Shown here piece by piece: positions 27,343 to 34,656 of a stretch of 49,368 nt of DNA. The notes beneath the pieces were generated by a model, which searched no databases, was not told the DNA's origin, and saw only the letters and a list, made by a program, of their open reading frames with translations. The position numbers were made by a program, and so were the translations under genes. Numbering within the stretch: the first letter of the stretch is position 1; every line of letters begins with the position of its first letter. Source of the stretch: JBPEWY01 sp052032225. Lineage in GTDB: Bacteria > Bacteroidota > Bacteroidia > Flavobacteriales > Flavobacteriaceae. The stretch spans positions 1 to 49,368 of the forward strand of contig JBPEWY010000067.1 of NCBI GenBank assembly GCA_052032225.1, read 5' to 3'.

Positions 27343-27416
27343 GGTCTGGTAGTTCAGCTGGTTAGAATACATGCCTGTCACGCATGGGGTCGCGGGTTCG
27401 AGTCCCGTCCAGACCG
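27343..27416 (+). tRNA. tRNA-Asp (anticodon GTC)
   Basis: A 74-base cloverleaf with acceptor arms GGTCTGG (27343-27349) and CCAGACC (27409-27415) and discriminator G27416. The anticodon stem CATGC/GCATG (27370-27374, 27382-27386) encloses GTC at 27377-27379. The T arm is GCGGG-TTCGAGT-CCCGT. The CCA end is not encoded. Confidence 0.98.
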
Positions 27417-27430
27417 CAACAATAACAAAG

Positions 27431-27462
27431 AGCTTCTCAGGTAATATTGAGAAGCTTTTTTT
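27431..27462 (+). terminator. Intrinsic terminator after tRNA-Asp
   Basis: AGCTTCTCA (27431-27439) pairs perfectly with TGAGAAGCT (27448-27456), followed by a T run. It starts 15 bases after the tRNA. Confidence 0.85.
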
Positions 27463-27490
27463 CGCAAAAAAGTTTAGTTGTGTTGTTTAT

Positions 27491-27570
27491 AGTAAGCTGT
27501 TTTGCTTACTGTGGTTTAGTAGTTAAACCAATGAAAGGCTTTCCTTTTAATGTAAAGGAGGGCTTTTTTT
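27491..27570 (+). ncRNA. Candidate small structured RNA: three hairpins, the last a terminator
   Basis: Three hairpins stand almost end to end. The first is AGTAAGC-TGTTTT-GCTTACT (27491-27510). The second is TGGTTTA-GTAGT-TAAACCA (27512-27530). The third is a longer one with arms at 27534-27547 and 27554-27566, two G-T wobbles, and a T run to 27570. They lie downstream of the tRNA-Asp terminator and upstream of a converging gene, where no plus-strand gene needs a second terminator. No consensus promoter is seen directly before them, so the RNA could arise from tRNA read-through. The call rests only on structure. Confidence 0.35.
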
Positions 27571-27584
27571 ATTTATAGCCGTTT

Positions 27585-28097
27585 TTAATTAAAAGTAAAA
27601 AACGCATCACTGTACTCCCACGCTGTCATTAAAAACATTCCGAGGTAGATTATTGCAACTAAAAACTTTAAAAACGTTCCGGTTAAAAACCCTAAGAAAG
27701 AACCTATGGCAGCTTTAAAAGCTTTACCGGAATCGGCCTTATTTATTAGCTCACCAACAATTGCCCCAACAAAAGGCCAAACAATAATACCTATTGGTCC
27801 TAAAACCGGAAAGAAAAGCGCTACTAACAAACCAATAGTTGTACCTAACATACCCGCTTTACTACCACCAAAACGTTTGGTTCCTGCAACCGGAATAATA
27901 TAATCTATAACCGTTACAGCAATTGCAATTAATAAAGTAATGGTTAGCAAAACCCAATTATCAGGAACGCTTTTAGTAAGGTAAAGTAATAATAAACCAA
28001 CCCAGCTTAACGGAGGCCCGGGTAATACCGGTAAAAAACTACCTATTATGCCTAACAACATAAAAAATAGCCCTAAAAAAAGCAGTAATAAATCCAT
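27585..28097 (-). CDS. DUF456 family membrane protein
   Basis: The 170-residue integral membrane protein has the DUF456 pattern: an N-terminal helix with LPVLPGPPLSWVGLLLLY, a segment IDYIIPVAGTKRFGGSKAG in the middle, the glycine-rich GPIGIIVWPFVGAIVGEL and a final helix pair. About five hydrophobic stretches span most of the length. The function is unknown in the family; the repeated Gly-rich helices recall small Gly-zipper membrane proteins. It is a lone gene; the gap upstream (28098-28308) holds no feature I can name. Confidence 0.9.
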   Translation of the reverse strand: MDLLLLFLGLFFMLLGIIGSFLPVLPGPPLSWVGLLLLYLTKSVPDNWVLLTITLLIAIAVTVIDYIIPVAGTKRFGGSKAGMLGTTIGLLVALFFPVLGPIGIIVWPFVGAIVGELINKADSGKAFKAAIGSFLGFLTGTFLKFLVAIIYLGMFLMTAWEYSDAFFTFN

Positions 28098-28308
28098 ACG
28101 TTAAATTTAGATTGTAAGACGAAAGTAAGTAATGTTTGTTACAGATTATACATTTTAAAAATAGTAAGCTTTTATAAAACTTATACGTTAATGTACTTAA
28201 CAGATTGGGGTTTTCTCATTAAAAATAATACTCTTAAAGGCTTAAATACACTTTTCGGGTAATTAAGTTTATTGAAAAGTCGTATTTTCAACTCCTAAAA
28301 CCATTGCA

Positions 28309-28797
28309 ATGAAACGTTTTGGGCTTTTTTGGTTACTTGTATTGTGTTGCTCATGTAATTTATTTACCAGCAAAGAGCAATTAAAAAAACAATTAGTACA
28401 AGAAGAAATTAAGAGCATTAACTGGAACGAAGTAGACCAATACCCTCTTTTTGAGGCTTGTGATGAAACGGCAAGTAAAGAAGCTCAAAAAGTATGCTTT
28501 CAAACCACGTTATCAGACCATTTGTTTAATGCGTTAGCTACCCATAATTTTAATGTTACACAATCGGTAAACGATACAATTTTAGTTTTAATGATTATTA
28601 GAAATGATGGTTCTATACAATTAGAAAGTATAACCAAAACAAGTTTAGTTTCTGAGCAACTTCCAGAAATAGATAGTGTAATAACAAGAGCTTTGCAACG
28701 TTTACCAAAAATTTATCCGGCATTAAAAAGAGGAATTCAAGTGTCTACAAAAGTAAAATTGCCCATTGTAGTTTCTGCGCAGCAATCAGAGAATTAG
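28309..28797 (+). CDS. Lipoprotein with TonB C-terminal-like domain
   Basis: The 162-residue protein has a lipoprotein signal (hydrophobic 4-12, then CCSC, lipidated cysteine probably C16). The C-terminal 70 residues follow the pattern of a TonB C-terminal domain: a central strand with IRNDGSIQLESITKTS, a helix with IDSVITRALQRLPKIYPA, and a last strand VSTKVKLPIVV. There is no periplasmic proline-rich linker or inner-membrane anchor, so it is not a classical TonB. It may be a periplasm-facing lipid-anchored relative of unknown role. It precedes ruvC by 34 bases and may be in the same transcript. Confidence 0.7.
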   Translation: MKRFGLFWLLVLCCSCNLFTSKEQLKKQLVQEEIKSINWNEVDQYPLFEACDETASKEAQKVCFQTTLSDHLFNALATHNFNVTQSVNDTILVLMIIRNDGSIQLESITKTSLVSEQLPEIDSVITRALQRLPKIYPALKRGIQVSTKVKLPIVVSAQQSEN

Positions 28798-28831
28798 TTT
28801 TTAATTAGCTTTGTATACTCAATTTAAGAGA

Positions 28832-29383
28832 GTGAAAGACGAAAAAATTATACTTGGTATTGATCCCGGAACAACCATCATGGGCTTCGGACTCATAAAA
28901 TGTGAGGGCAAAGCAATGACCCTCTTACAGTTAGACGAGCTGTTGCTTAAAAAATATGACGATCATTACCTTAAACTGCAAAAAATATTTGAGCGTACCA
29001 TTCAGATTATAGACCAATATCATCCTGATGAAATAGCCATAGAAGCCCCTTTTTATGGTAAAAATGTACAATCTATGCTAAAACTTGGTAGAGCGCAAGG
29101 TGTAGCTATGGCAGCCGGATTAAGTAGAGAAATCCCCATAACAGAATATTCGCCTAAAAAAATAAAAATGGCTATTACCGGTAATGGTAATGCCAGCAAA
29201 GAGCAAGTGGCTAAAATGTTAATGAGCTTACTTAATTTAAAAAAGCTACCTAAAAATCTTGATGCTACAGATGGGCTGGCAGCAGCCGTTTGCCATTTTT
29301 ACAATTTAGGCAAACCAAGCACCGGAAAATCATATACCGGTTGGACTGCCTTTGTTAAGCAAAATCAGAATCGTTTAAAATAA
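28832..29383 (+). CDS. ruvC: Holliday junction resolvase RuvC
   Basis: RuvC cuts Holliday junctions during recombination, working with RuvAB (not in this window). The chosen 183-residue product starts at GTG 28832 and begins MKDEKIILGIDPGTTIMGFG, with catalytic D11. E71 (in IEAPFYGKN), D144 and D147 (DATDGLAAAVCH) complete the acidic site. The same frame opens at a TTG at 28811, but that adds seven residues not typical of the family. The usual length is about 170-190 residues. hemW follows after nine bases. Confidence 0.95.
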   Translation: MKDEKIILGIDPGTTIMGFGLIKCEGKAMTLLQLDELLLKKYDDHYLKLQKIFERTIQIIDQYHPDEIAIEAPFYGKNVQSMLKLGRAQGVAMAAGLSREIPITEYSPKKIKMAITGNGNASKEQVAKMLMSLLNLKKLPKNLDATDGLAAAVCHFYNLGKPSTGKSYTGWTAFVKQNQNRLK

Positions 29384-29392
29384 TACCGAAAT

Positions 29393-30517
29393 ATGAGCGG
29401 TATTTACATACATATACCTTTTTGCAAACAAGCATGTCATTATTGTGATTTTCATTTTTCTACTTCTTTTAAAAAAAAGGAAGCCTTACTTGATGCGTTA
29501 ACTAAAGAACTCATATTAAGAAAAGACGAGTTTAAAAATACTGTTGTAGAAACTATTTATTTTGGAGGTGGTACACCAAGCGTTTTAAGTGTTGTAGAGT
29601 TGCAACAGCTTTTAAATACAATATACAATAACTACAATGTTACAGAAAACCCGGAAATTACGTTAGAGGCTAACCCGGACGATTTAACTCCTGATAAATT
29701 AGAGCAACTATCTAAAACACAAATAAACAGGCTTAGCATTGGTATTCAATCGTTTTTTAATGAGCATTTACAAGAAATGAATCGCGCTCATAATGCTAAT
29801 CAGGCAAAAAACAGCTTAGAGTTAGCAACCCAATTATTCAATAATATTACTATAGATTTAATTTACGGTATGCCAAACATGAGTGCAGAGGTATGGGCAG
29901 AAAACTTAGAAATAGCTTTTAGTTATAACATACAGCATTTATCAAGTTACGCATTAACGGTAGAGCCTAAAACCGCTTTGGATTATTTTATTAAAAACGG
30001 AAAATATCCTTCTGTAAACGATGATTTAACGTATGAGCATTTTACCATTTTGGTAGCAAAAGCCAAAAAAGCCGGAATGGTGCATTATGAGATTTCTAAT
30101 TTTGGTAAGCCCAATTATTTTTCTAAACACAACACTTCTTATTGGCAGGGAAAACCGTATATAGGTATTGGTCCTTCTGCACATTCTTATAACATAACTC
30201 ACAGAAGTTGGAACGTTGCTAACAACACAAAATATATTAATGCCTTAACAGAAAACAAGCTGCCATCTACAAAAGAAAAACTATCTGTTACTGACGAATT
30301 TAACGAGTATGTTTTAACCCGATTACGTACCATCTGGGGGGTTAATTTACAAGATGTAACTTCACGTTTTGGAAACGATTATACCGAATATTTGCTAAAA
30401 GAAAGTAGCCGTTTTATTGTAAACGAATTGTTGTATATTGATAATGATATTTTAAAGACCACCCCAAAAGGAATGTTTAAGGCAGATGGTATAGCAGCAG
30501 CATTATTTAGGATTTAA
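29393..30517 (+). CDS. hemW: HemW radical-SAM heme chaperone
   Basis: The 374-residue radical-SAM protein binds a 4Fe-4S cluster through C11, C15 and C18 (CKQACHYCDF). The GGGTPS motif and the C-terminal HemW domain are both present (YEISNFGKP, then HNTSYWQGKPYIGIGPSAHS). The family was long annotated as oxygen-independent coproporphyrinogen oxidase, but HemW lacks the extra N-terminal residues of HemN and acts as a heme carrier for respiratory enzymes. It is in a tight run, ruvC-hemW-cyclase-DUF4230. Confidence 0.93.
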   Translation: MSGIYIHIPFCKQACHYCDFHFSTSFKKKEALLDALTKELILRKDEFKNTVVETIYFGGGTPSVLSVVELQQLLNTIYNNYNVTENPEITLEANPDDLTPDKLEQLSKTQINRLSIGIQSFFNEHLQEMNRAHNANQAKNSLELATQLFNNITIDLIYGMPNMSAEVWAENLEIAFSYNIQHLSSYALTVEPKTALDYFIKNGKYPSVNDDLTYEHFTILVAKAKKAGMVHYEISNFGKPNYFSKHNTSYWQGKPYIGIGPSAHSYNITHRSWNVANNTKYINALTENKLPSTKEKLSVTDEFNEYVLTRLRTIWGVNLQDVTSRFGNDYTEYLLKESSRFIVNELLYIDNDILKTTPKGMFKADGIAAALFRI

Positions 30518-30529
30518 TTTAGTTAGCGT

Positions 30530-31282
30530 ATGGTTGCCACTATTCAATACAAAAACACATCGTTTAAAGTAGATTTTTCTAAACCAATAGATATTTCAAT
30601 TCCTTTAAAAGGAACACCAGATAATGTTAACGCATGGTATTTACCTCCACCAAAAATAGCACCGGTAAGTGCAGATGGTTGGGTAGGAAGTGTTGCAGAA
30701 GGAGCCGATGTTAATTTTAATACAATTTGGTTTAGTCCGCATGCACATGGTACGCACACAGAGTGTGTGGGGCATATTACCGAAGAGCATTATTCTGTAA
30801 ACCGGCACTTAACACAATTTATGTTTGTTGCCAAATTAATTACGGTGGCTCCGGGAAAAGTTAATAACGATTATGTTATTACTAAAAAACAACTTCAAAA
30901 CGCATTGCAAAATGCAACTCCAGAAGCTTTGGTGGTTAGAACCTTACCTAATGACACCAGTAAACTAACCCGACAGTATGGGCATACCAATCCACCTTAT
31001 TTTACAGAAGAAGCTGCAACATTTTTAAGAGAAATTGGTGTGTTACACTTGTTGGTAGATTTACCGTCTGTAGATAAAGAAAAAGACGATGGTAACTTAT
31101 TTGCCCATAAAGCATTCTGGGATGTCTATGGGCAATTGCGTTTAAATGCTACCATAACAGAGTTTATTTATGTGCCAAATCATATAGAAGATGGTTTATA
31201 TTTAGTAAATCTACAGATAGCGCCTTTTGAAAATAATGCATCGCCAAGTAAACCAATTCTGTATAAAATTGTAACCCAGTAG
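30530..31282 (+). CDS. Cyclase-family metal hydrolase (kynurenine formamidase-like)
   Basis: The 250-residue protein has the cyclase-family fold with the metal motif HAHGTHTECVGH (about 73-84), a variant of the classic HxGTHxDxPxH with Glu in place of Asp. A DISIPL segment lies at the N-terminus. Known members hydrolyse N-formylkynurenine or other amides and lactones. No other tryptophan-degradation gene is nearby, so the substrate is open. It starts 12 bases after hemW and is followed after two bases by the DUF4230 gene. Confidence 0.85.
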   Translation: MVATIQYKNTSFKVDFSKPIDISIPLKGTPDNVNAWYLPPPKIAPVSADGWVGSVAEGADVNFNTIWFSPHAHGTHTECVGHITEEHYSVNRHLTQFMFVAKLITVAPGKVNNDYVITKKQLQNALQNATPEALVVRTLPNDTSKLTRQYGHTNPPYFTEEAATFLREIGVLHLLVDLPSVDKEKDDGNLFAHKAFWDVYGQLRLNATITEFIYVPNHIEDGLYLVNLQIAPFENNASPSKPILYKIVTQ

Positions 31283-31284
31283 CT

Positions 31285-31908
31285 ATGGAGCCTTTGTTGA
31301 TTTTACTTTTAGGAATAATTGCCGGAGCTTTGCTTATGTATTACATATACAGCTTTTTTAAGAGCAAACGGTCTAAACACAAAGCCCAACAGCAAGCAGT
31401 TATTTTGTTAGAAAAAATTAAAACGGTTTGTAAATTAATAACCGTAGAAGGAACTTTTGTTGAAGTCGTTCAACAAGAAGATATAAAAAAACAATTTCTA
31501 GGACTTATCTCCAGTAAAAAGAAAGCATTAATAGTGGTAAAAGCTAAAGTTATGGTTGGCTTTAATCTTGCTAAGATACACATAGAGGCTAATCCGGATA
31601 AAAAGCAGGTTGTACTATCTAAACTTCCCGAGCCTGAAATTTTATCTGTAGAACCCGATGTAGAATTTTATGATATTACAAACGGATTGTTTAATAAATT
31701 TGAAAGCAACGATATTAATCAGTTAAATAAACAAGCTGTTTCCTTAATTAGAGAAAAAGTTCCGAATAGTAGTTTAACCGAAATTGCTAAAAATGAAGCT
31801 TTAGAAGTAATAAAACTACTGCAACAAGTTACACAAACTATCGGTTGGACATTAGAAACTAAAATGATAGAAAGCTCTGAGAACAACGCGCAACATATTG
31901 AAAATTAA
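31285..31908 (+). CDS. DUF4230 membrane-anchored protein
   Basis: The 207-residue protein has a single N-terminal transmembrane helix (about 3-25), a short basic stretch (KSKRSKHKAQQQ), and then a soluble domain matching DUF4230. That domain has ITVEGTFVEVVQQEDI, then KALIVVKAKVMVGFNLAKI and a C-terminal amphipathic helix. The function is unknown. It is the last gene of the ruvC-hemW-cyclase cluster. Confidence 0.85.
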   Translation: MEPLLILLLGIIAGALLMYYIYSFFKSKRSKHKAQQQAVILLEKIKTVCKLITVEGTFVEVVQQEDIKKQFLGLISSKKKALIVVKAKVMVGFNLAKIHIEANPDKKQVVLSKLPEPEILSVEPDVEFYDITNGLFNKFESNDINQLNKQAVSLIREKVPNSSLTEIAKNEALEVIKLLQQVTQTIGWTLETKMIESSENNAQHIEN

Positions 31909-32052
31909 GTAATTGTAATGTGTGGTTAAAAGGTTTTTTATCAAACTTTACTACATTACACCGATTATTTTAAGGAGTTTCACAATAAAGTATCATATTT
32001 AAGCATTGATTAATAGCGCTGTAAATTTTTTTAATCTTATTTGTGGTTTATT

Positions 32053-32328
32053 ATGGCTCTAGAAATCAATTGTAAAAACAACACTTACCTTATTAAAGGC
32101 ACTCTTAATTACGCTAACGTAAAACAATTTCAATCGCACTTTTCAGAATTTATGCAACAACAAGAGGTTGTAATAAATATAGATCAGTTACAAAGTGTAG
32201 ATACGGTTGGCGTTGCTGCTTTCGAAGAATTATATAAGCAGTTATGCAAGCAACAAAAAACACTGCAAATTATTGGTTACGGGTGCAGAGATATGCACGA
32301 TCATCTTAACTCTGTTTCTGTAGTATAA
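32053..32328 (+). CDS. STAS-domain protein (anti-sigma antagonist / MlaB type)
   Basis: The 91-residue single-domain protein starts at ATG 32053 (MALEINCKNNTYLIKGTL); an in-frame TTG at 32041 adds four residues. It has the STAS pattern: strands, then VVINIDQLQSVDTVGVAAFEELYKQL, corresponding to the SpoIIAA loop around its phosphorylated serine. Here the loop is D-T-V-G, so the second serine of the D-S-S-G motif is replaced by valine. That argues against classical switching, although the threonine could be phosphorylated. No kinase partner lies nearby; it could equally be a lipid-transport MlaB-like subunit. Confidence 0.8.
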   Translation: MALEINCKNNTYLIKGTLNYANVKQFQSHFSEFMQQQEVVINIDQLQSVDTVGVAAFEELYKQLCKQQKTLQIIGYGCRDMHDHLNSVSVV

Positions 32329-32332
32329 TTTT

Positions 32333-32368
32333 TTTACACAATACTTTACTTTATATTTATTGTGTAAA
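32333..32368. promoter_or_regulatory. Perfect 11-base inverted repeat before the MmcQ/YjbR gene
   Basis: TTTACACAATA (32333-32343) and TATTGTGTAAA (32358-32368) are separated by 14 A/T-rich bases and end 11 bases before the next ATG. No T run follows on either strand, so an intrinsic terminator is unlikely; an operator or leader hairpin fits better. Confidence 0.45.
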
Positions 32369-32379
32369 TAATTTATTAA

Positions 32380-32748
32380 ATGAATATAGAAGAGGTAAGA
32401 GACTACTGTTTGTGTAAAAAAGCTGTAACAGAGGCTTTCCCTTTTGATCAAGATACGTTAGTGTTTAAGGTAAAAGGAAAGATGTTTGTATTAACCAGTT
32501 TAAAAAAATGGGAGCAAGGTAATGCCAGCATTAACCTAAAATGTGACCCTGAGTGGGCTCTTGAACTTCGTGCTAACTACAACAGTATTGAGCCGGGATT
32601 TCATATGAATAAAACGCATTGGAATACCATTTATTTACACCAAGGAGAATTATCGGGAACATTTATTCGCCAATTAATAGACCATTCTTATAACATGGTA
32701 ATAAAAACACTTCCCAAAAAAATACAACAAGAGTTACTGTTGCCATAA
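32380..32748 (+). CDS. MmcQ/YjbR family protein
   Basis: The 122-residue protein matches the MmcQ/YjbR family in length and layout: IEEVRDYCLCKKAVTEAFPFD at the start, VFKVKGKMFVLTSL in the middle, and the conserved PGFHMNKTHWNTIYL near residues 71-85. The fold is a CyaY-like double-wing DNA-binding domain; the biological role is poorly known. Its last 15 bases overlap the end of the converging AraC regulator gene. Confidence 0.92.
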   Translation: MNIEEVRDYCLCKKAVTEAFPFDQDTLVFKVKGKMFVLTSLKKWEQGNASINLKCDPEWALELRANYNSIEPGFHMNKTHWNTIYLHQGELSGTFIRQLIDHSYNMVIKTLPKKIQQELLLP

Positions 32749-33588
32749 TTTCCCTAATTTGTACTGCAAAGGAGTACATTGTTTTAACCGTTTAAATTGC
32801 CTATTAAAATTTGCAATATTATTATAACCGGAAAGCTCTGCAATTTCTGCTATGCTGTACTCTTTTTTGGCACGCAATAGTTCGCAAGCATGGGCAATTC
32901 TTACTTCATTTAAAAATATAAAGTAGGTTTTATTGGTTCTTTTTTTAAAATATTTGCAAAACGCATTTTTGCTCATATTTGCCACTTCGGCAATTTGAGA
33001 TAGCGTTATTGGTTTTGAAAAATTACGCATGGTATATTGCATTACTTCTTGTATGCGTTTTCCTTCGTTATCAAACAGCTGCTTTGATGCAATGTAAGTG
33101 TTGAATAATTTTTTTGGGGCTTTAGATAGGTTGTTTATAGTTTTTAGGAGGGTTAAAAATTGATTGAAAGAATTTTGTTTTGGAAGTGTTTTAAAACTAT
33201 TATGTAAAGTATGGTCTTTAGCCTTTGTTACGAAACCACTTTCTGATAATGCAAAAAAAGGAGAAAGGCTTTTTAATTCTTTTAGATTAAAAAAAGCTTT
33301 CCCGAAAGAGTTTTTAGTAAAGAAAAAAGAAATCATGTAAGACAGTTTTTTACTCTCTTTACTACTTAAAAAAACATGCGGTAATTGGCTTCCAATTACT
33401 ATTATATCTCCTTTAGTGTAGCTTGTAATGGTATCTCCAATAAGCAGTGTGCCACTTCCTGAAGCAATGTAGCTTATTTGAATTTCTTTGTGTTGATGAT
33501 ACTTATCATAAAACAACACAACCTTATCTTCTTGTACTATAAAAGCCGATTCTTCAGGTTTAGGTATTTGAAAAGGTAATATTTTCAT
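32734..33588 (-). CDS. AraC-family regulator, probable hydroxyproline-operon activator
   Basis: The 284-residue protein has an N-terminal cupin sensor (about 20-100, with HKEIQISYIASGSGTLLIGD) and a C-terminal pair of helix-turn-helix motifs (about 185-280). These are ITLSQIAEVANMSKNAFCKYFKK and SIAEIAELSGYNNIANFNRQFK. It is divergent from the four-gene catabolic operon that starts at 33731, so it most likely controls that operon. Paired direct repeats in the shared region suit binding of an AraC-type dimer. The ligand, presumably hydroxyproline or an intermediate, is inferred from position only. Confidence 0.9.
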   Translation of the reverse strand: MKILPFQIPKPEESAFIVQEDKVVLFYDKYHQHKEIQISYIASGSGTLLIGDTITSYTKGDIIVIGSQLPHVFLSSKESKKLSYMISFFFTKNSFGKAFFNLKELKSLSPFFALSESGFVTKAKDHTLHNSFKTLPKQNSFNQFLTLLKTINNLSKAPKKLFNTYIASKQLFDNEGKRIQEVMQYTMRNFSKPITLSQIAEVANMSKNAFCKYFKKRTNKTYFIFLNEVRIAHACELLRAKKEYSIAEIAELSGYNNIANFNRQFKRLKQCTPLQYKLGKLWQQ

Positions 33589-33610
33589 TCAAAATAATTT
33601 ATATAAAAAT

Positions 33611-33640
33611 AATCATTAATGATTTAGAAATAATATTATT
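33611..33640. promoter_or_regulatory. Two palindromes upstream of the AraC gene
   Basis: AATCATTAATGATT (33611-33624) and AATAATATTATT (33629-33640) are perfect palindromes, 23 bases or more upstream of the regulator ATG at 33588. They could bind the regulator or another factor; the A/T-rich background makes chance palindromes more likely. Confidence 0.35.
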
Positions 33641-33674
33641 GGATAATATAGTATAAAAATTAGATAATAAAGCA
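33639..33674 (+). promoter_or_regulatory. Candidate AraC operator: two 15-base direct repeats, 21 bases apart
   Basis: TTGGATAATATAGTA (33639-33653) and TTAGATAATAAAGCA (33660-33674) match at 12 of 15 positions, and their starts are 21 bases apart, two helical turns, as in AraC half-sites. The downstream repeat ends 25 bases before a -7-like TACATTTA (33699-33706) that lacks a TTG -33, the layout expected of an activator-dependent promoter. Confidence 0.55.
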
Positions 33675-33730
33675 TTACACAAAAGCAATTAGTAAAACTA
33701 CATTTACAATACATTAAAAACCTTACTATT

Positions 33731-34645
33731 ATGAAAATAGATTGGAGCGGTGTAATGCCGGCTGTAACAACAAAATTTACTGAAGATGATAAATTAGATT
33801 TACCTCTTTTCAAAAAAAATATAGAGGCTCAATTAGATGCCGGCGTAAATGGTATTGTTTTAGGAGGTACCCTTGGTGAGGCAAGTACATTAACCACCCA
33901 AGAAAAGAGAGAATTAACTTCTACAACAGTACAATTAGTTAATAATCGTGTTCCGGTTTTAATAAATATAGCAGAACAAAGTACCAAAGCAGCAATTAAA
34001 GCAGCAGAAGATGCAGAGAAAGATGGCGCCAACGCATTAATGATGTTACCACCAATGCGATATAAATCTGATGCTAAAGAAACAGTAACCTATTTTAAAG
34101 AAGTAGCCAAAAGCACGTCATTACCAATTATGGTGTACAATAATCCGGTAGATTATAATATAGAAGTTACGTTAGATATGTTTGATGAGCTACTGGAACA
34201 CGATAATATTCAAGCCGTAAAAGAATCTACCAGAGATATAAGTAATGTAACCAGAATAATTAATAGGTTTGGCAACCGACTTAAAATTATGTGCGGGGTA
34301 GACACCTTAGCACTAGAGAGTTTACTTATGGGAGCGCACGGCTGGATTGCCGGATTGGTATGTGCTTTCCCAAAAGAAACAGTTGCTATTTACAAACTGC
34401 AAAAAGCCGGAAAAATAAAAGAAGCTATTGCCATTTACAGATGGTTTTTACCATTGTTAGAGTTAGATATAAACTCTAAATTAGTACAGAATATTAAACT
34501 GGCAGAAGTGGCAACAGGATTAGGCTCAGAACATGTTAGAGCCCCAAGATTACCCCTTACTGGAGCAGAAAGAGAACATGTTTTAAATGTTATAAAAAAG
34601 GCACTACAAAATAGGCCAACATTACCAGATTACAAGCAACTATAA
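33731..34645 (+). CDS. DapA-family deaminase, probable pyrroline-4-hydroxy-2-carboxylate deaminase
   Basis: The 304-residue TIM-barrel aldolase-family protein has Schiff-base lysine K164 (QAVKEST) and the proton-relay tyrosine Y136 (MVYNNPVDY), plus GGTLGEASTLT at the substrate-carboxylate loop. True DapA enzymes are usually near lysine or cell-wall genes. Here the gene opens an operon with an aldehyde dehydrogenase, a hydroxyproline epimerase-type enzyme and an FAD oxidase. That fits the deaminase that turns delta1-pyrroline-4-hydroxy-2-carboxylate into 2-oxoglutarate semialdehyde and ammonia. The role is inferred from neighbours plus family. Confidence 0.85.
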   Translation: MKIDWSGVMPAVTTKFTEDDKLDLPLFKKNIEAQLDAGVNGIVLGGTLGEASTLTTQEKRELTSTTVQLVNNRVPVLINIAEQSTKAAIKAAEDAEKDGANALMMLPPMRYKSDAKETVTYFKEVAKSTSLPIMVYNNPVDYNIEVTLDMFDELLEHDNIQAVKESTRDISNVTRIINRFGNRLKIMCGVDTLALESLLMGAHGWIAGLVCAFPKETVAIYKLQKAGKIKEAIAIYRWFLPLLELDINSKLVQNIKLAEVATGLGSEHVRAPRLPLTGAEREHVLNVIKKALQNRPTLPDYKQL

Positions 34646-34656
34646 AAATAAGACGT

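Noticed and set aside
33731..34645. DapA-family gene as the lysine-pathway dihydrodipicolinate synthase
   Set aside because: The operon context is hydroxyproline catabolism and no lysine or peptidoglycan gene is near; the fold alone cannot decide, so confidence was kept below that of the family call.
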